From CBDIDH01 sp965277595 (GTDB lineage: Bacteria > Planctomycetota > Planctomycetia > Isosphaerales > Isosphaeraceae), in the NCBI GenBank assembly GCA_965277595.1, contig CBDIDH010000001.1:558001-622000 (forward strand): a stretch of DNA of 64,000 nt, written 5' to 3'. The first letter of the stretch is position 1, and every line of letters begins with the position of its first letter. A program made the position numbers and the translations under genes. The notes beneath the pieces were generated by a model. That model saw only the letters and a program-made list of their open reading frames with translations, was not told the origin of the DNA and searched no databases. Below are positions 15,881 through 24,144 of this stretch, piece by piece.

Positions 15881-18034
15881 TCAACGTCGGTCAATGTCGG
15901 CGTCTTCGGGGAGTTCGAGGAGCTGGCCGGGAATCAGATGATATGGATCGTTGATCACGCCGGGGTTAAGCTCCAGGATCTCATTGGCGCGGCGGCTATC
16001 GCCGAGGACGTCACGCGCGATCGTCCGGACGGTTTCATCGGCGCGGACCCGGTACGACGGTCGTCGAGCTTTGGCGGGCGGGGCGGTCGCGGGTTCACTT
16101 CCGTCGCGGTCTTCGTCAGAGAAAGGATCACTCGTCGGCAGTTCGATTTCACCGCCGGCGCTGGCCTGGGTGCCGGCGTCGTCGCCTTCGAAAGCGGCGG
16201 GGCGCGAGACTCTGTGGACCGACGTTGACGCCGACGAGGCCGATTCACGAGTCGGTCGCGAGGATCGGTCAGGCTCGATCAGCGACCGGTCGAGTGATTC
16301 CGGGGGCGGGATGCGGATCGTCTGGTTGACATAGAGCTTCTCTGGAGCAGGGACAATGCTGCGATTGGCCGCCCAGAGGGCCTTCCAGAACCGGCCCGAG
16401 CCGTAATAGAGCCGAGAAATCGTCCAGAAGTTCTCACCGCGCTGAACGACATGCGGGACGGGTTCGACCTGACCGTCGTCGTCCGGTTCCTCGTTGGAAC
16501 GTGCCGAGGGGGCTGGGTTGGTGGCGGCCGACGAGGTTGACGCCCGGTCAATCGAGGCCGAGGCCGAAGCCTTCGGCGTGCTCGGCTCGCTCTGGTCGTC
16601 GAGCGACTGCCCCTTGGCGACCGTCGGCAGGGCGACCCATTCGTCGGGTCCGGCTGGCGTTGGGGTTTCAGTCTTGCTCGCGGTCGGCGTCAAGGGATGA
16701 GCGGGCTCCGGGGCGGGCGCGGGGGCGGGCGCAAGCGTCGGCAGGCCAGTCGGGGACGGAGTCGGGCCGGGTTCGTGCGTGGGCGCGGGTGTCGGCGGAT
16801 TGGCGGGCTCCGCGGCTGGTGCCGGGGCCTTGGAAATCTCAGCCGATGGTTTCGCCTCGACCGGGGTCGGCGCGGGTTCTGGGGTTGGGGCTGGAGCAGG
16901 TGTCGGCGCGAGTTCAGGGGTCGGTGCCGGTTCCTCGACAGGAACGGGGCCGGGTTCAGGAGTCACGACCGGCGGGTCGGGCAAAACGGGGGCCTTGGTC
17001 TCGGGCGCTGCTGCCGGGGTCGGCATGGGTGCCGGGGTCGTGGCCCGGGGGTCGGTCGGTCCCTGGAGTTCCGCCGGGATCTGCGCCAAGGGAGCCTCGG
17101 CGGGTTTAAGTTCTGGGGCGGGCTCGGGCGTCACGGGAGCCGGTGTTGGGGCCGGAGATTCGGCGGGAGGCTCGGGCTTCGGCTGAGGCTCGACCGGTGC
17201 TGGAGCAACAGGTTCGGGTTGCGGTTTGGGCGTTTCGTCGGGGACAACCGCGGGGGCGGGGGCGGGTGTCTTGGGTTCGGGCGCGGGATTGGCCTTGTCG
17301 ACGACCGGCGCGGGCTGCGGAAGCGCCAGTTCGGAAGGTTCGGCGGGCATGGCGGTCGGATCGACCGGCGCGGGGGTCGGCAAGGGGGGATTGGCCTCGC
17401 TCGACGCCCCGCCTGGGTCGACCGTCGGCGCGGGGGCGGGCACCGGAGTGGGAACGTCCTGCGTTTTGTCCTTCTCCGCGTCGTTGGCCTTGTTCTCGGG
17501 CGTTGGTTCGACGGGCTCAGTTCTGGCCGAGGCATCGTCGGGGGCCTTGGCGCCGTTGTCGGCCATGGCGACGAGTTGCAGCGGGTCGCCCGTGCCGACC
17601 TTGACGTTGTTGTTCTTGGCGGCGACGGCGTCGGCGGGAAGCGTGTCGGGCCTTGGAGGCGTTGTCGGTACGGGCGCGGTCGGATGCGTGACGGCGCTCG
17701 TGGCGATCTGGGCGACGACCGGATTCTTGACCGCCCTGTCCCTGGTGCCGCGACCCTTGTTGAAGATCATGATCGAGACCAGGACCACCACCGAGAGCAC
17801 CGCGGCGAGGCCGTACCTTGCCTCGCGCCGAAGCCAGATCGGCGGGTCGCCGTCGTCATGCTCGGGCCCGGGCTTGGATTCGTGCTCGACCGGAGCCGGA
17901 GCCGGAACCTCGGCGCGCGACATGGGGATGTCGGGATCGCCGGGGTCGTCGGCCTGAGCCTGTGGGGTCAGGGCGTCTTCCGGGACGACCTCCAGGGGGC
18001 GGTCGGCACCGGGGAGCCAGGTTGGATCGGACAT
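15881..18034 (-). CDS. Membrane-anchored protein with Pro/Ala-rich spacer and two LysM domains
   Basis: The product has 717 residues. A cytoplasmic N-terminus of about 70 residues leads to one transmembrane helix (YGLAAVLSVVVLVSIMIF). A very long Pro/Ala/Glu spacer follows (about 110-480, for example PAPAPEPAHPLTPT). Two LysM modules close the protein: VVQRGENFWTISRLYYGSGR ending VNQTIRIPP at about 525-575, and YRVRADETVRTIARDVLGDS ending IPGQLLELPE at about 655-710. LysM binds peptidoglycan or chitin-like glycan, so the spacer probably carries the binding modules across the periplasm. The gene starts 67 bp inside the end of rsmH, implying translational coupling. It occupies the place that ftsL takes in most bacteria. 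Confidence 0.8.
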   Translation of the reverse strand: MSDPTWLPGADRPLEVVPEDALTPQAQADDPGDPDIPMSRAEVPAPAPVEHESKPGPEHDDGDPPIWLRREARYGLAAVLSVVVLVSIMIFNKGRGTRDRAVKNPVVAQIATSAVTHPTAPVPTTPPRPDTLPADAVAAKNNNVKVGTGDPLQLVAMADNGAKAPDDASARTEPVEPTPENKANDAEKDKTQDVPTPVPAPAPTVDPGGASSEANPPLPTPAPVDPTAMPAEPSELALPQPAPVVDKANPAPEPKTPAPAPAVVPDETPKPQPEPVAPAPVEPQPKPEPPAESPAPTPAPVTPEPAPELKPAEAPLAQIPAELQGPTDPRATTPAPMPTPAAAPETKAPVLPDPPVVTPEPGPVPVEEPAPTPELAPTPAPAPTPEPAPTPVEAKPSAEISKAPAPAAEPANPPTPAPTHEPGPTPSPTGLPTLAPAPAPAPEPAHPLTPTASKTETPTPAGPDEWVALPTVAKGQSLDDQSEPSTPKASASASIDRASTSSAATNPAPSARSNEEPDDDGQVEPVPHVVQRGENFWTISRLYYGSGRFWKALWAANRSIVPAPEKLYVNQTIRIPPPESLDRSLIEPDRSSRPTRESASSASTSVHRVSRPAAFEGDDAGTQASAGGEIELPTSDPFSDEDRDGSEPATAPPAKARRPSYRVRADETVRTIARDVLGDSRRANEILELNPGVINDPYHLIPGQLLELPEDADIDRR

Positions 18035-18951
18035 CGCTCGGCGACCCTCAATTTCGCGCTGCGGGCCCGGGGATTCTCGGCGAGTTCGCCGGGCGACGCT
18101 GTGACGGGTTTCCGGGTCAGGACGTTGAACCTCGGGTCATCGCGGAAGCTGTGCTTGACGCGGCGGTCTTCCAGCGAGTGAAAACTGATGACGGCGGCCC
18201 GGCCCCCAATCTTGAGGACCCTGGGCAAGAGGGCAAGGGTGCGTTCCAGGTGCCCAAGCTCGTCGTTGACCGCGATTCGAAGGGCCTGAAACACGCGCGT
18301 TGATGGGTCAATCGGCCCCCATTTGCCGGGAATACTCCGGCGCACCAGCTCGGCGAGCTTGCCCGTGGTTTCAACAGGCGCTGTGCGTCGAGCCTCGACG
18401 AGGCGGCGAGCGACCCGGCGGCTATAGCGTTCCTCGCCGTACTCATAAAAGATTCGCGCCAGTTCCTGTTCGGCCAGAGTGTTGACCAGGTCGGCCGCCG
18501 TCGGGCCGTCCTCGTCGGGGTTGTACCGCATGTCGAGCGGCCCGTCTGTCCCGAAGCTGAATCCCCGGTCCGTCCAGGCAAGTTGATCCGATGACAGGCC
18601 GACGTCTAGCAAGACCCCGTCCACCGCGTCGAGGCCAAGGTCGGCAAGAACCTCGCCGACCCGGCTATAGGCCGAGACGACCAGGGTTACCGGCAGACCC
18701 TGCGTCGCATGTCCGGCGAGAGCAAGCATCTTCGGGTCGCGGTCGATCGCGATCACCCGCCCCGACGTACCGACCCGACCCGCCAGAGCCTTCGTATGCC
18801 CTCCCGCTCCGGCCGTGCCGTCGACGAGGATCGAGCCTTCCCCAGGCGCCAGCCAGGCGATGACCTCGTCCATCAGGACGGGCCGATGCACCGCGACCGG
18901 CTCGGACGGCTCCAGGCCTCGATTCTCTTCGGGCTCCGCTTCGAGAGACAC
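17968..18951 (-). CDS. rsmH: 16S rRNA m4C1402 methyltransferase RsmH (MraW)
   Basis: RsmH uses S-adenosylmethionine to methylate N4 of C1402 in the decoding centre of 16S rRNA. The 327-residue product shows the family signature: HRPVLMDEV at 22-30, the SAM-binding VDGTAGAGGHT at 43-53, GVLLDVGLSSDQL, SFHSLEDRRVKHSF, and the terminal RSAKLRVAER ending at 306. About 21 extra residues (from CPIQPGSP) follow the usual end and lie in the overlap with the LysM gene. The start is a GTG. In most bacteria rsmH heads the division/cell-wall cluster before ftsL and ftsI. Here those genes are absent, in line with the reduced division machinery of planctomycetes. Confidence 0.92.
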   Translation of the reverse strand: MSLEAEPEENRGLEPSEPVAVHRPVLMDEVIAWLAPGEGSILVDGTAGAGGHTKALAGRVGTSGRVIAIDRDPKMLALAGHATQGLPVTLVVSAYSRVGEVLADLGLDAVDGVLLDVGLSSDQLAWTDRGFSFGTDGPLDMRYNPDEDGPTAADLVNTLAEQELARIFYEYGEERYSRRVARRLVEARRTAPVETTGKLAELVRRSIPGKWGPIDPSTRVFQALRIAVNDELGHLERTLALLPRVLKIGGRAAVISFHSLEDRRVKHSFRDDPRFNVLTRKPVTASPGELAENPRARSAKLRVAERCPIQPGSPVPTAPWRSSRKTP

Positions 18952-19416
18952 GGCCGGCTCGATTCGGGTCAGGACGACATGGCTTGGACCGGGTCGGATC
19001 TGTTCAGATCAAGGCATTGCGGATCAAACGATGTGATGTTCGGTGAGCAAAATCCGGCCGGTCCGATCCAGTCTGTTCGGGTCGCGATCCGGGTGCGACT
19101 CTATCCGGCCCGGAAATCCTGTCAAGAGCGGGACTCGACCCGGGCTGTTTCTTTCTCGAAAATGACCAAGGACCGATGACCAATGACCAAGGAAAAAAAC
19201 GAAAAGCAGCAAGAACAGGCAAGAGACTTAACGACCTTGATTTGGTCATCGGTTCTTGGTCATCGGTCATGACTTGAGAGAAGGAAACACCCCTGAGAAC
19301 TCGACGGTTTCCTCGGAACCTGAAGCAACCGCCCTTCCGATCGGGAATCCCTTTTCGAGGATCGGTTCCTCCGGGCCGGCGGCTTGAAACAAAGGTGAGC
19401 CGAGCTCGGGACAGTC
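18952..19416. other. Intergenic region holding an inverted heptamer-repeat element
   Basis: These 465 bp lie upstream of rsmH and downstream of the alpha/beta hydrolase gene. Apart from the family B repeat at 19164-19271, no gene, RNA or clear promoter is visible. Frames crossing it show no family resemblance. Confidence 0.5.
19164..19271. repeat. Heptamer repeat family B, inverted arms
   Basis: The left arm (19164-19191) reads GACCAAG, GACCGAT, GACCAAT, GACCAAG. The right arm (19244-19271) reads GGTCATC, GGTTCTT, GGTCATC, GGTCATG. Bases 19162-19183 can pair with 19242-19263 with one G-T pair, a 22-bp stem enclosing an AT-rich loop of about 58 nt. Confidence 0.85.
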
Positions 19417-20736
19417 TTAACGGCTGGTCGTCTGTTCGGAGGGGGTTGGTTGCCGCGATCGGGCAAGGGGCTGGCGGGCATCGAGCCAGTCGATCAGGGG
19501 AGGAAAGACCTCGCGAGAGGCGAACCGGCTCCAGACGAGGTCGCAATGGCCGTAGTCGGCGAAATGGCCCTCGGCCTTGCCGAACCGCATCAGGGTCTTG
19601 TCGGCGCTGCCGAGACCCTGGAAGGTCAGGCGGGTTGATGGAACGTCCGACATGATGTCGCCGTCGCCCGCGATCAGAAGCGTCGGAGTCGTCACGTCGC
19701 AGAGCCGGGCGGCGTAGTCAAAGGTGCGATCAGACGAGACGAAGTGGCCGAATTCCAGGTACGGATCAAGCTGCCTCAGCGCGGCGCGACCGGTGTCTTC
19801 CAGCGTGTATCCGTAAAACCGCGAGACCGTCGTCCGGTCGACGTTCGACGAGGTGTAATAGAACTGGTCGATCCGGTCGAGGCCCGGGAAGCGGGCGAAC
19901 ATCAGCGGTCGACCGAGCCGCCCCGGGCTGACCACCGAGACAAGCGTTCGGAGGCTTCGGTTGGCCTTGAGCATGTCCGTCTGGGGATACCTGTCAAACA
20001 TGATCGTGGCCCCCATACCCACGAAATTGGCAATGCGATCATGTTGCGGCGAGCGTTCCAGAAAGGCAAACATCAACATGCCGCCAAGACTGTGGCCGAC
20101 CCAGTTGACCCGGTCGTGGCCGGTGGTCGTCTTGACGTAGTCAAGCACCGCGGGAACATCGTAGCGCGCGATTTCGTCGACGTCCCAGTGTCCCTCGCCG
20201 ACTTCGAGCAAGAAGGTCTGGCGGAGCTTTGCGTTGATCTTGCCGATCGTGCCGACTCGGGCGCTATCGCCCGACCCGCGGAAGTCAAAAATAAAGACCT
20301 CATAGCCGCGCGCCAGAAGCTGCGCGGGAAGATAGGTCTTCGGATCGGTGATCGTCCAGAAGGTGCCATTGAGGCCAAGGCCGTGGCAGAGGACGACCGG
20401 CAGCTTGTTCGGATCGGGGTGGCTCGGCCTGAAGTGGCGAACGCCGAGGCGCCAGCCGTCGGCCGTGTAGGCGTAGCCGTCGGTGCAGGGGCGGAGGTTC
20501 GGGCTTGAGGCGTGCTCACGCATGGTCGCGCAGCCGGGGGCCGCGAGCGTCAGGCAAAGCAGACCGAGGCCAAGCCACCGCCACCGACCGGCCGGGCGCG
20601 CGGTGCCTCGCCGCCAGGAGACCGACCGCCGCCGAAGACCGTCAAGCATACGCCGGGAATCCTTCCCCATCGCGTTGCGGGCTCTCACGACACGTCGACC
20701 CGGCCATCCCTGGCCGTCGGTCGACCCGTCCGACAT
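19417..20736 (-). CDS. Alpha/beta hydrolase, probable lipoprotein
   Basis: The start at 20736 is preceded by GGAAGGGG; ATGs at 20670 and 20649 would place the signal sequence nearer the N-terminus and remain possible. A hydrophobic stretch (WRWLGLGLLCLTLAAPGC) ends in a lipobox-like APGC. The catalytic domain shows VVLCHGLGLNGTFW (oxyanion region), GYEVFIFDFRGSGDS, the nucleophile elbow GHSLGG, an acidic residue in LLIAGDGDIMSD, and a histidine in EGHFADYGHCDL. Together these give a complete Ser-Asp-His set. The arrangement resembles lipases and polyester depolymerases acting outside the cytoplasm. Substrate unknown. The gene is isolated between two repeat-bearing spacers. Confidence 0.82.
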   Translation of the reverse strand: MSDGSTDGQGWPGRRVVRARNAMGKDSRRMLDGLRRRSVSWRRGTARPAGRWRWLGLGLLCLTLAAPGCATMREHASSPNLRPCTDGYAYTADGWRLGVRHFRPSHPDPNKLPVVLCHGLGLNGTFWTITDPKTYLPAQLLARGYEVFIFDFRGSGDSARVGTIGKINAKLRQTFLLEVGEGHWDVDEIARYDVPAVLDYVKTTTGHDRVNWVGHSLGGMLMFAFLERSPQHDRIANFVGMGATIMFDRYPQTDMLKANRSLRTLVSVVSPGRLGRPLMFARFPGLDRIDQFYYTSSNVDRTTVSRFYGYTLEDTGRAALRQLDPYLEFGHFVSSDRTFDYAARLCDVTTPTLLIAGDGDIMSDVPSTRLTFQGLGSADKTLMRFGKAEGHFADYGHCDLVWSRFASREVFPPLIDWLDARQPLARSRQPTPSEQTTSR

Positions 20737-20884
20737 CAACCCCTTCCAGGGCACGGGCGGGGGATTCTAACCAGGTCTTACCCTCCTGGGAATGGGAAAG
20801 ATCGGGTCTTCCGGACCGATTCTCGCGTGTTCAGAGACTTTTTTGGGAATGACCGGGGGTTGACGCTTGTTATTTAAGGACAAT

Positions 20885-20962
20885 GGGCAGAGGACAGAGT
20901 TTGCCCTGTGTCCTCTGCCTTTTGCCCTTTGCCCTTTGCCCTTTGCCCTTTGCCCTTTGCCC
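20885..20962. repeat. Heptamer repeat family A with hairpin
   Basis: Six perfect copies of TTTGCCC (20921-20962; AAAGGGC on the other strand) follow an 11-bp inverted repeat, GGCAGAGGACA (20886-20896) and TGTCCTCTGCC (20909-20919). It sits downstream of the ADP-ribosylglycohydrolase gene and could act as a terminator for it. Confidence 0.85.
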
Positions 20963-21014
20963 TGTGAATTCTCGGACTCTCACGCAAGAACTCGCTCGAC
21001 GCCCCTTCCCTCCA

Positions 21015-21950
21015 TCAGCCCGCGTGCGTGAGGAGGGCCTGGAGAAGGGGTTCGAAATGCTCGCGGCCGAGAAGGGCGTTGAGCCAGCGGGCGGGAATGG
21101 CCTGACGGCCGTCGCGAAGGCCGGCGATTCCACCGGCGACGGCCGCCGTGGTGTCGGTGTCGTGGCCAAGGGCGACGGCGGCCTTGACGACCTGCTCAAA
21201 CGTGCCGGCGGTCGAGGCCCAGCGCGCCGAGAGAAGGCTGTCAACCACGTAGCCGCGGCCGGTCGGCTCGGCGGGGTGGTCGGGACGGATCGAAACGTTC
21301 AACTCTTCAAGGCCCTCGGTATCGTCGGCGAGGATCTCGCGCAGCGAGGCGACGGCGGCCGTCCAGGCATCATCGGCCGAACCTTCAAGGGTCCGCCGCG
21401 CCCAGAGACAGTACAGGGCGCAACAGAGCTGCGAGCGAACGTGACCGTGCGTGATGACCGACTGCGTGCAGGCGTCGTCGACCAGTTCGGCGTCGGTCCC
21501 CTTGTGCCAGAGAGCCAGAGGAAGAACACGCATCAACGACCCGTTGCCATTGGCTCGTTCGTCGGCGGGACCAGCCTCGATGGCTGGCGTTCCCGCCTTG
21601 AGCGACCGGAAAGCCTGACTGGTCTGAATCCCCACGTCAAAAACGTGGCCGCCCACGGCGAGATAGCCTTTGTCGTACCAGGCCAGCAACCTCCGCGCCA
21701 GGTCGTCGGGATCGAGCCGACCGCAATCCAGAAGCGAGGCGAGCAGGCAGAGCGCCTGCGCTCCGTCATCGGAATAGGTTCCGGGCGCGACGCTCGCGTG
21801 AGCCCTCGGGTAACCGTCGGGGGGCTGGAATTCGATCTCCGCCGCGGCCGGAATCCGGGCCGGCGGCTGGAACTCATAAGGGACTCCCAGGGCGTCTCCG
21901 ACCAGCAGGCCGAGCAAACCCCCTTCGATCCGTTCCTGTCTCGTGGGCAT
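21015..21950 (-). CDS. ADP-ribosylglycohydrolase family protein
   Basis: This 311-residue protein covers the whole ADP-ribosylglycohydrolase (DraG/ARH) fold. Near the N-terminus are GGLLGLLVGDALGVPYEF and the metal-binding YSDDGAQALCLL. The middle holds the conserved NGNGSLMRVLPLAL. Near the C-terminus GHDTDTTAAVAGGIAGL supplies the remaining di-magnesium ligands. The family removes ADP-ribose from arginine or other acceptors, or hydrolyses related metabolites. The first metal motif has S-D-D-G where T-D-D-T is common, a mild variation. No ADP-ribosyltransferase gene is seen nearby, so the target is unknown. The gene lies 165 bp downstream of the dihydroxyacetone kinase gene on the same strand. 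Confidence 0.88.
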   Translation of the reverse strand: MPTRQERIEGGLLGLLVGDALGVPYEFQPPARIPAAAEIEFQPPDGYPRAHASVAPGTYSDDGAQALCLLASLLDCGRLDPDDLARRLLAWYDKGYLAVGGHVFDVGIQTSQAFRSLKAGTPAIEAGPADERANGNGSLMRVLPLALWHKGTDAELVDDACTQSVITHGHVRSQLCCALYCLWARRTLEGSADDAWTAAVASLREILADDTEGLEELNVSIRPDHPAEPTGRGYVVDSLLSARWASTAGTFEQVVKAAVALGHDTDTTAAVAGGIAGLRDGRQAIPARWLNALLGREHFEPLLQALLTHAG

Positions 21951-22115
21951 CGCCGCGGGTCTCCAGCGTCGTCGGGTTCACCCGGCCGTCAGCCGTCGGG
22001 GCTCTCCAGTCGAGACGCGATTGTACAGCACCAGCGCGACCTCTGGCAGACTCTCCAGGAGAATTGCAACGTGCCGATGACCGAAAAATCCGCCATCTGG
22101 TCATCCGCTCGACGT

Positions 22116-23852
22116 TCAGGACAGGGCCCGCGCGACGGCGCGAAACCAGATGGCGACGGCCTCGGCGCCGGGGTCGACGAGACCAAGGGCGCGGCGGCCA
22201 AGGTAACTGGACCGGCCTCGGCGAGGAAGAAGGTCGGCCGTGGCTCGGGCGCCGGCCTCGGCGGCGGACGCAGTCGCGGAAAGAGCCTCGGCGGTCGTCC
22301 AGCCCGCGGCGAGCGATTCGTTCAGGGCGTCGCGCGCCGGCAAGAGAGCGTCGAGCATCGTCCGGTCGCCCCGACCGGCGCCGCCGAGTTCCATGATGCC
22401 GTCGACGCCCGCCGCGAAGGCGTCGGCCCAGACCTGGGGATCGGCGGGAAGGTCGCTCGAAGCCGATCGAAGGCGGGCCGCGGCGCGGATCAGCATCACC
22501 GCGTAGAGTGGGCCCGAGGTGCCGCCGAGCGCCGCCTGAAGGGTCAGTCCCAGGGCGTGAAGGGCCGCGGGCGGATCATCGACCGGCAGAGCCGGAAGCG
22601 CTGTCCGGGCGGCCTGAGACCCGCGTTCGAGGCTGATTCCCAGGTCGCCGTCGCCGACGTCGCGGTCCATGGCCGTGAGCCGATGCGCCGCGCCAGTCAG
22701 GGCCAGCGTGGCCGCCGTGATCGCGCGGACGATCGCCTCGCCGGTCGATGTTCGCGGCGGACCGACCGTCACGTATTCGCCCGTCGGGGTCTGGTCCTCC
22801 GCGCTCAACAAGGAAGGAGGTCCGAGGCGTGGTCGCGAGACCGCGGCCGGATTCGGCCAGGCCGGGGCATCGGTCGCCGCGTCGAGCCGACTGAGCCGGG
22901 CCTCGCCGACGCGCATGACCGAGATCGAGACCCCCGACATCTCCAACGCCGAAAGAAAGGTACCAAGATAAGCGCGTTCCACGGCGAGGCCGAGGTTTTC
23001 CAGGTGTTCAATCGCCCTCCTGGCGACGATTGCCAGTTCCATGACAGGCGTCGCGCCGAGGTTGTTGACCAGCAGGGCGACCCGATCGCCTGGTCTGAGT
23101 CGGGCATCGCCGAGGATGGCCTTGAGGAGTCGGTCCGCGAGGGCGTCGGCCGGCTCAAGTGAGGAGCGAAGGACGCCTGGCTCGCCGTGAATGCCCAGAC
23201 CCAGTTCGATCTCGTCGGGTCCGAGTTCAAAGCTGGGTTTGCCCGCGGCGGGAACCGTGCAGGGGGTCAGCGCGACGCCCATCGTGGCGACCGAATCGGC
23301 CGCGGCGCGGGCCTCGGCGGCGACCTCGTAGAGATCTCGACCCGCCTCGGCGGCGGCACCAGCAATCTTGTGGACGAGGATCGTTCCGGCAAGGCCGCGA
23401 CGACCGGCGTGGTCGGCTTCGACCGTCGCCGCGAGCGCCACATCATCGGCGACGACGACGATCTCGACCTTCAACCCCTCGGACCGTGCCAGTTCGGCGG
23501 CGAGACCGAAATTGAGCCGGTCGCCCGTGTAATTCTTGACGATCAGAAGGACCCCGGGCGCGCCCGTGACGGCCCGGATCGCGGCAAGGACGGCATCGGG
23601 GGCCGGCGACGTGAAGACATCGCCCGCGACCGCCGCGCTGAGCATCCCCTGACCGACGTAACCGGCGTGTGCCGGCTCATGGCCCGACCCGCCGCCGGAG
23701 ATCAGGGCGACCTGACGATCGCGGACTTCCGCGGCATCAGCGCGGACGATGACGGGTCGCCCCGGCAGTCGGGCCAGGCCCGGGTACACCGCGACCAGGC
23801 CCGCAACCATCTCCTCGACCACCGCCTCGGGCCGGTTGATCAGCTTCTTCAT
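22116..23852 (-). CDS. Dihydroxyacetone kinase, fused DhaK-DhaL
   Basis: The 578-residue product is a single-chain ATP-dependent dihydroxyacetone kinase. The DhaK half (about 1-330) has ALISGGGSGHEPAHAGYVG, LLIVKNYTGDRLNF and GLGIHGEPGV; the His of that last motif forms the covalent hemiaminal with dihydroxyacetone. After a short linker the DhaL half (about 370-575) has the nucleotide/Mg site AMDRDVGDGDLGISLERGS and GGTSGPLYAVML. This is the Dak arrangement rather than the PTS-dependent DhaKLM type, and no dhaM is present. It would make glycerone phosphate for glycolysis. The ATG at 23852 begins KKLINRPEAVVEEM, the usual start for the family. Confidence 0.92.
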   Translation of the reverse strand: MKKLINRPEAVVEEMVAGLVAVYPGLARLPGRPVIVRADAAEVRDRQVALISGGGSGHEPAHAGYVGQGMLSAAVAGDVFTSPAPDAVLAAIRAVTGAPGVLLIVKNYTGDRLNFGLAAELARSEGLKVEIVVVADDVALAATVEADHAGRRGLAGTILVHKIAGAAAEAGRDLYEVAAEARAAADSVATMGVALTPCTVPAAGKPSFELGPDEIELGLGIHGEPGVLRSSLEPADALADRLLKAILGDARLRPGDRVALLVNNLGATPVMELAIVARRAIEHLENLGLAVERAYLGTFLSALEMSGVSISVMRVGEARLSRLDAATDAPAWPNPAAVSRPRLGPPSLLSAEDQTPTGEYVTVGPPRTSTGEAIVRAITAATLALTGAAHRLTAMDRDVGDGDLGISLERGSQAARTALPALPVDDPPAALHALGLTLQAALGGTSGPLYAVMLIRAAARLRSASSDLPADPQVWADAFAAGVDGIMELGGAGRGDRTMLDALLPARDALNESLAAGWTTAEALSATASAAEAGARATADLLPRRGRSSYLGRRALGLVDPGAEAVAIWFRAVARALS

Positions 23853-24144
23853 CGCCTCGCTCCGCTCCGCAACCTGAGCCCGCGCCTCTGTCGTTCCTTC
23901 ATCGTAACAGAACCCACGACCGTATCCTCACGAAAGAATCGCCGAGGGCCGAAGGCCGTTGACCGGGGATGGAAACGCCAAGTTTTTCCGATCCGGTAAA
24001 CTTTGCGGGAAAATCGTGATGTGCGGAAAGTAAATCGGTCGATAGCAGAGATTGGCTATTCCCGCGCTGGCTTGATGGTTGTTGGGTGTGGGATGGGGAA
24101 GGCGGCGGGAATTGGAATTCGCTCCCAAGGAAGGGTTGCCGACC

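Noticed and set aside
15531..15894. Two overlapping minus-strand frames of 117 and 104 residues
   Set aside because: No ribosome site, domain or codon bias, and they overlap each other in different frames.
16697..18181. 494-residue Gly/Arg-rich plus-strand frame
   Set aside because: It is the antisense of the Pro/Ala-rich spacer of the LysM protein, which naturally reads as Gly/Arg repeats.
20921..20962. CRISPR array
   Set aside because: The repeats are 7 bp and contiguous, without spacers. No cas gene is present in the window.
20883..23162. 759-residue plus-strand frame across the ADP-ribosylglycohydrolase and dihydroxyacetone kinase genes
   Set aside because: It is the antisense of two well-recognised genes, starts in the heptamer repeat, and its translation is Arg/Gly-rich without any family motif. 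High GC makes such frames common here.
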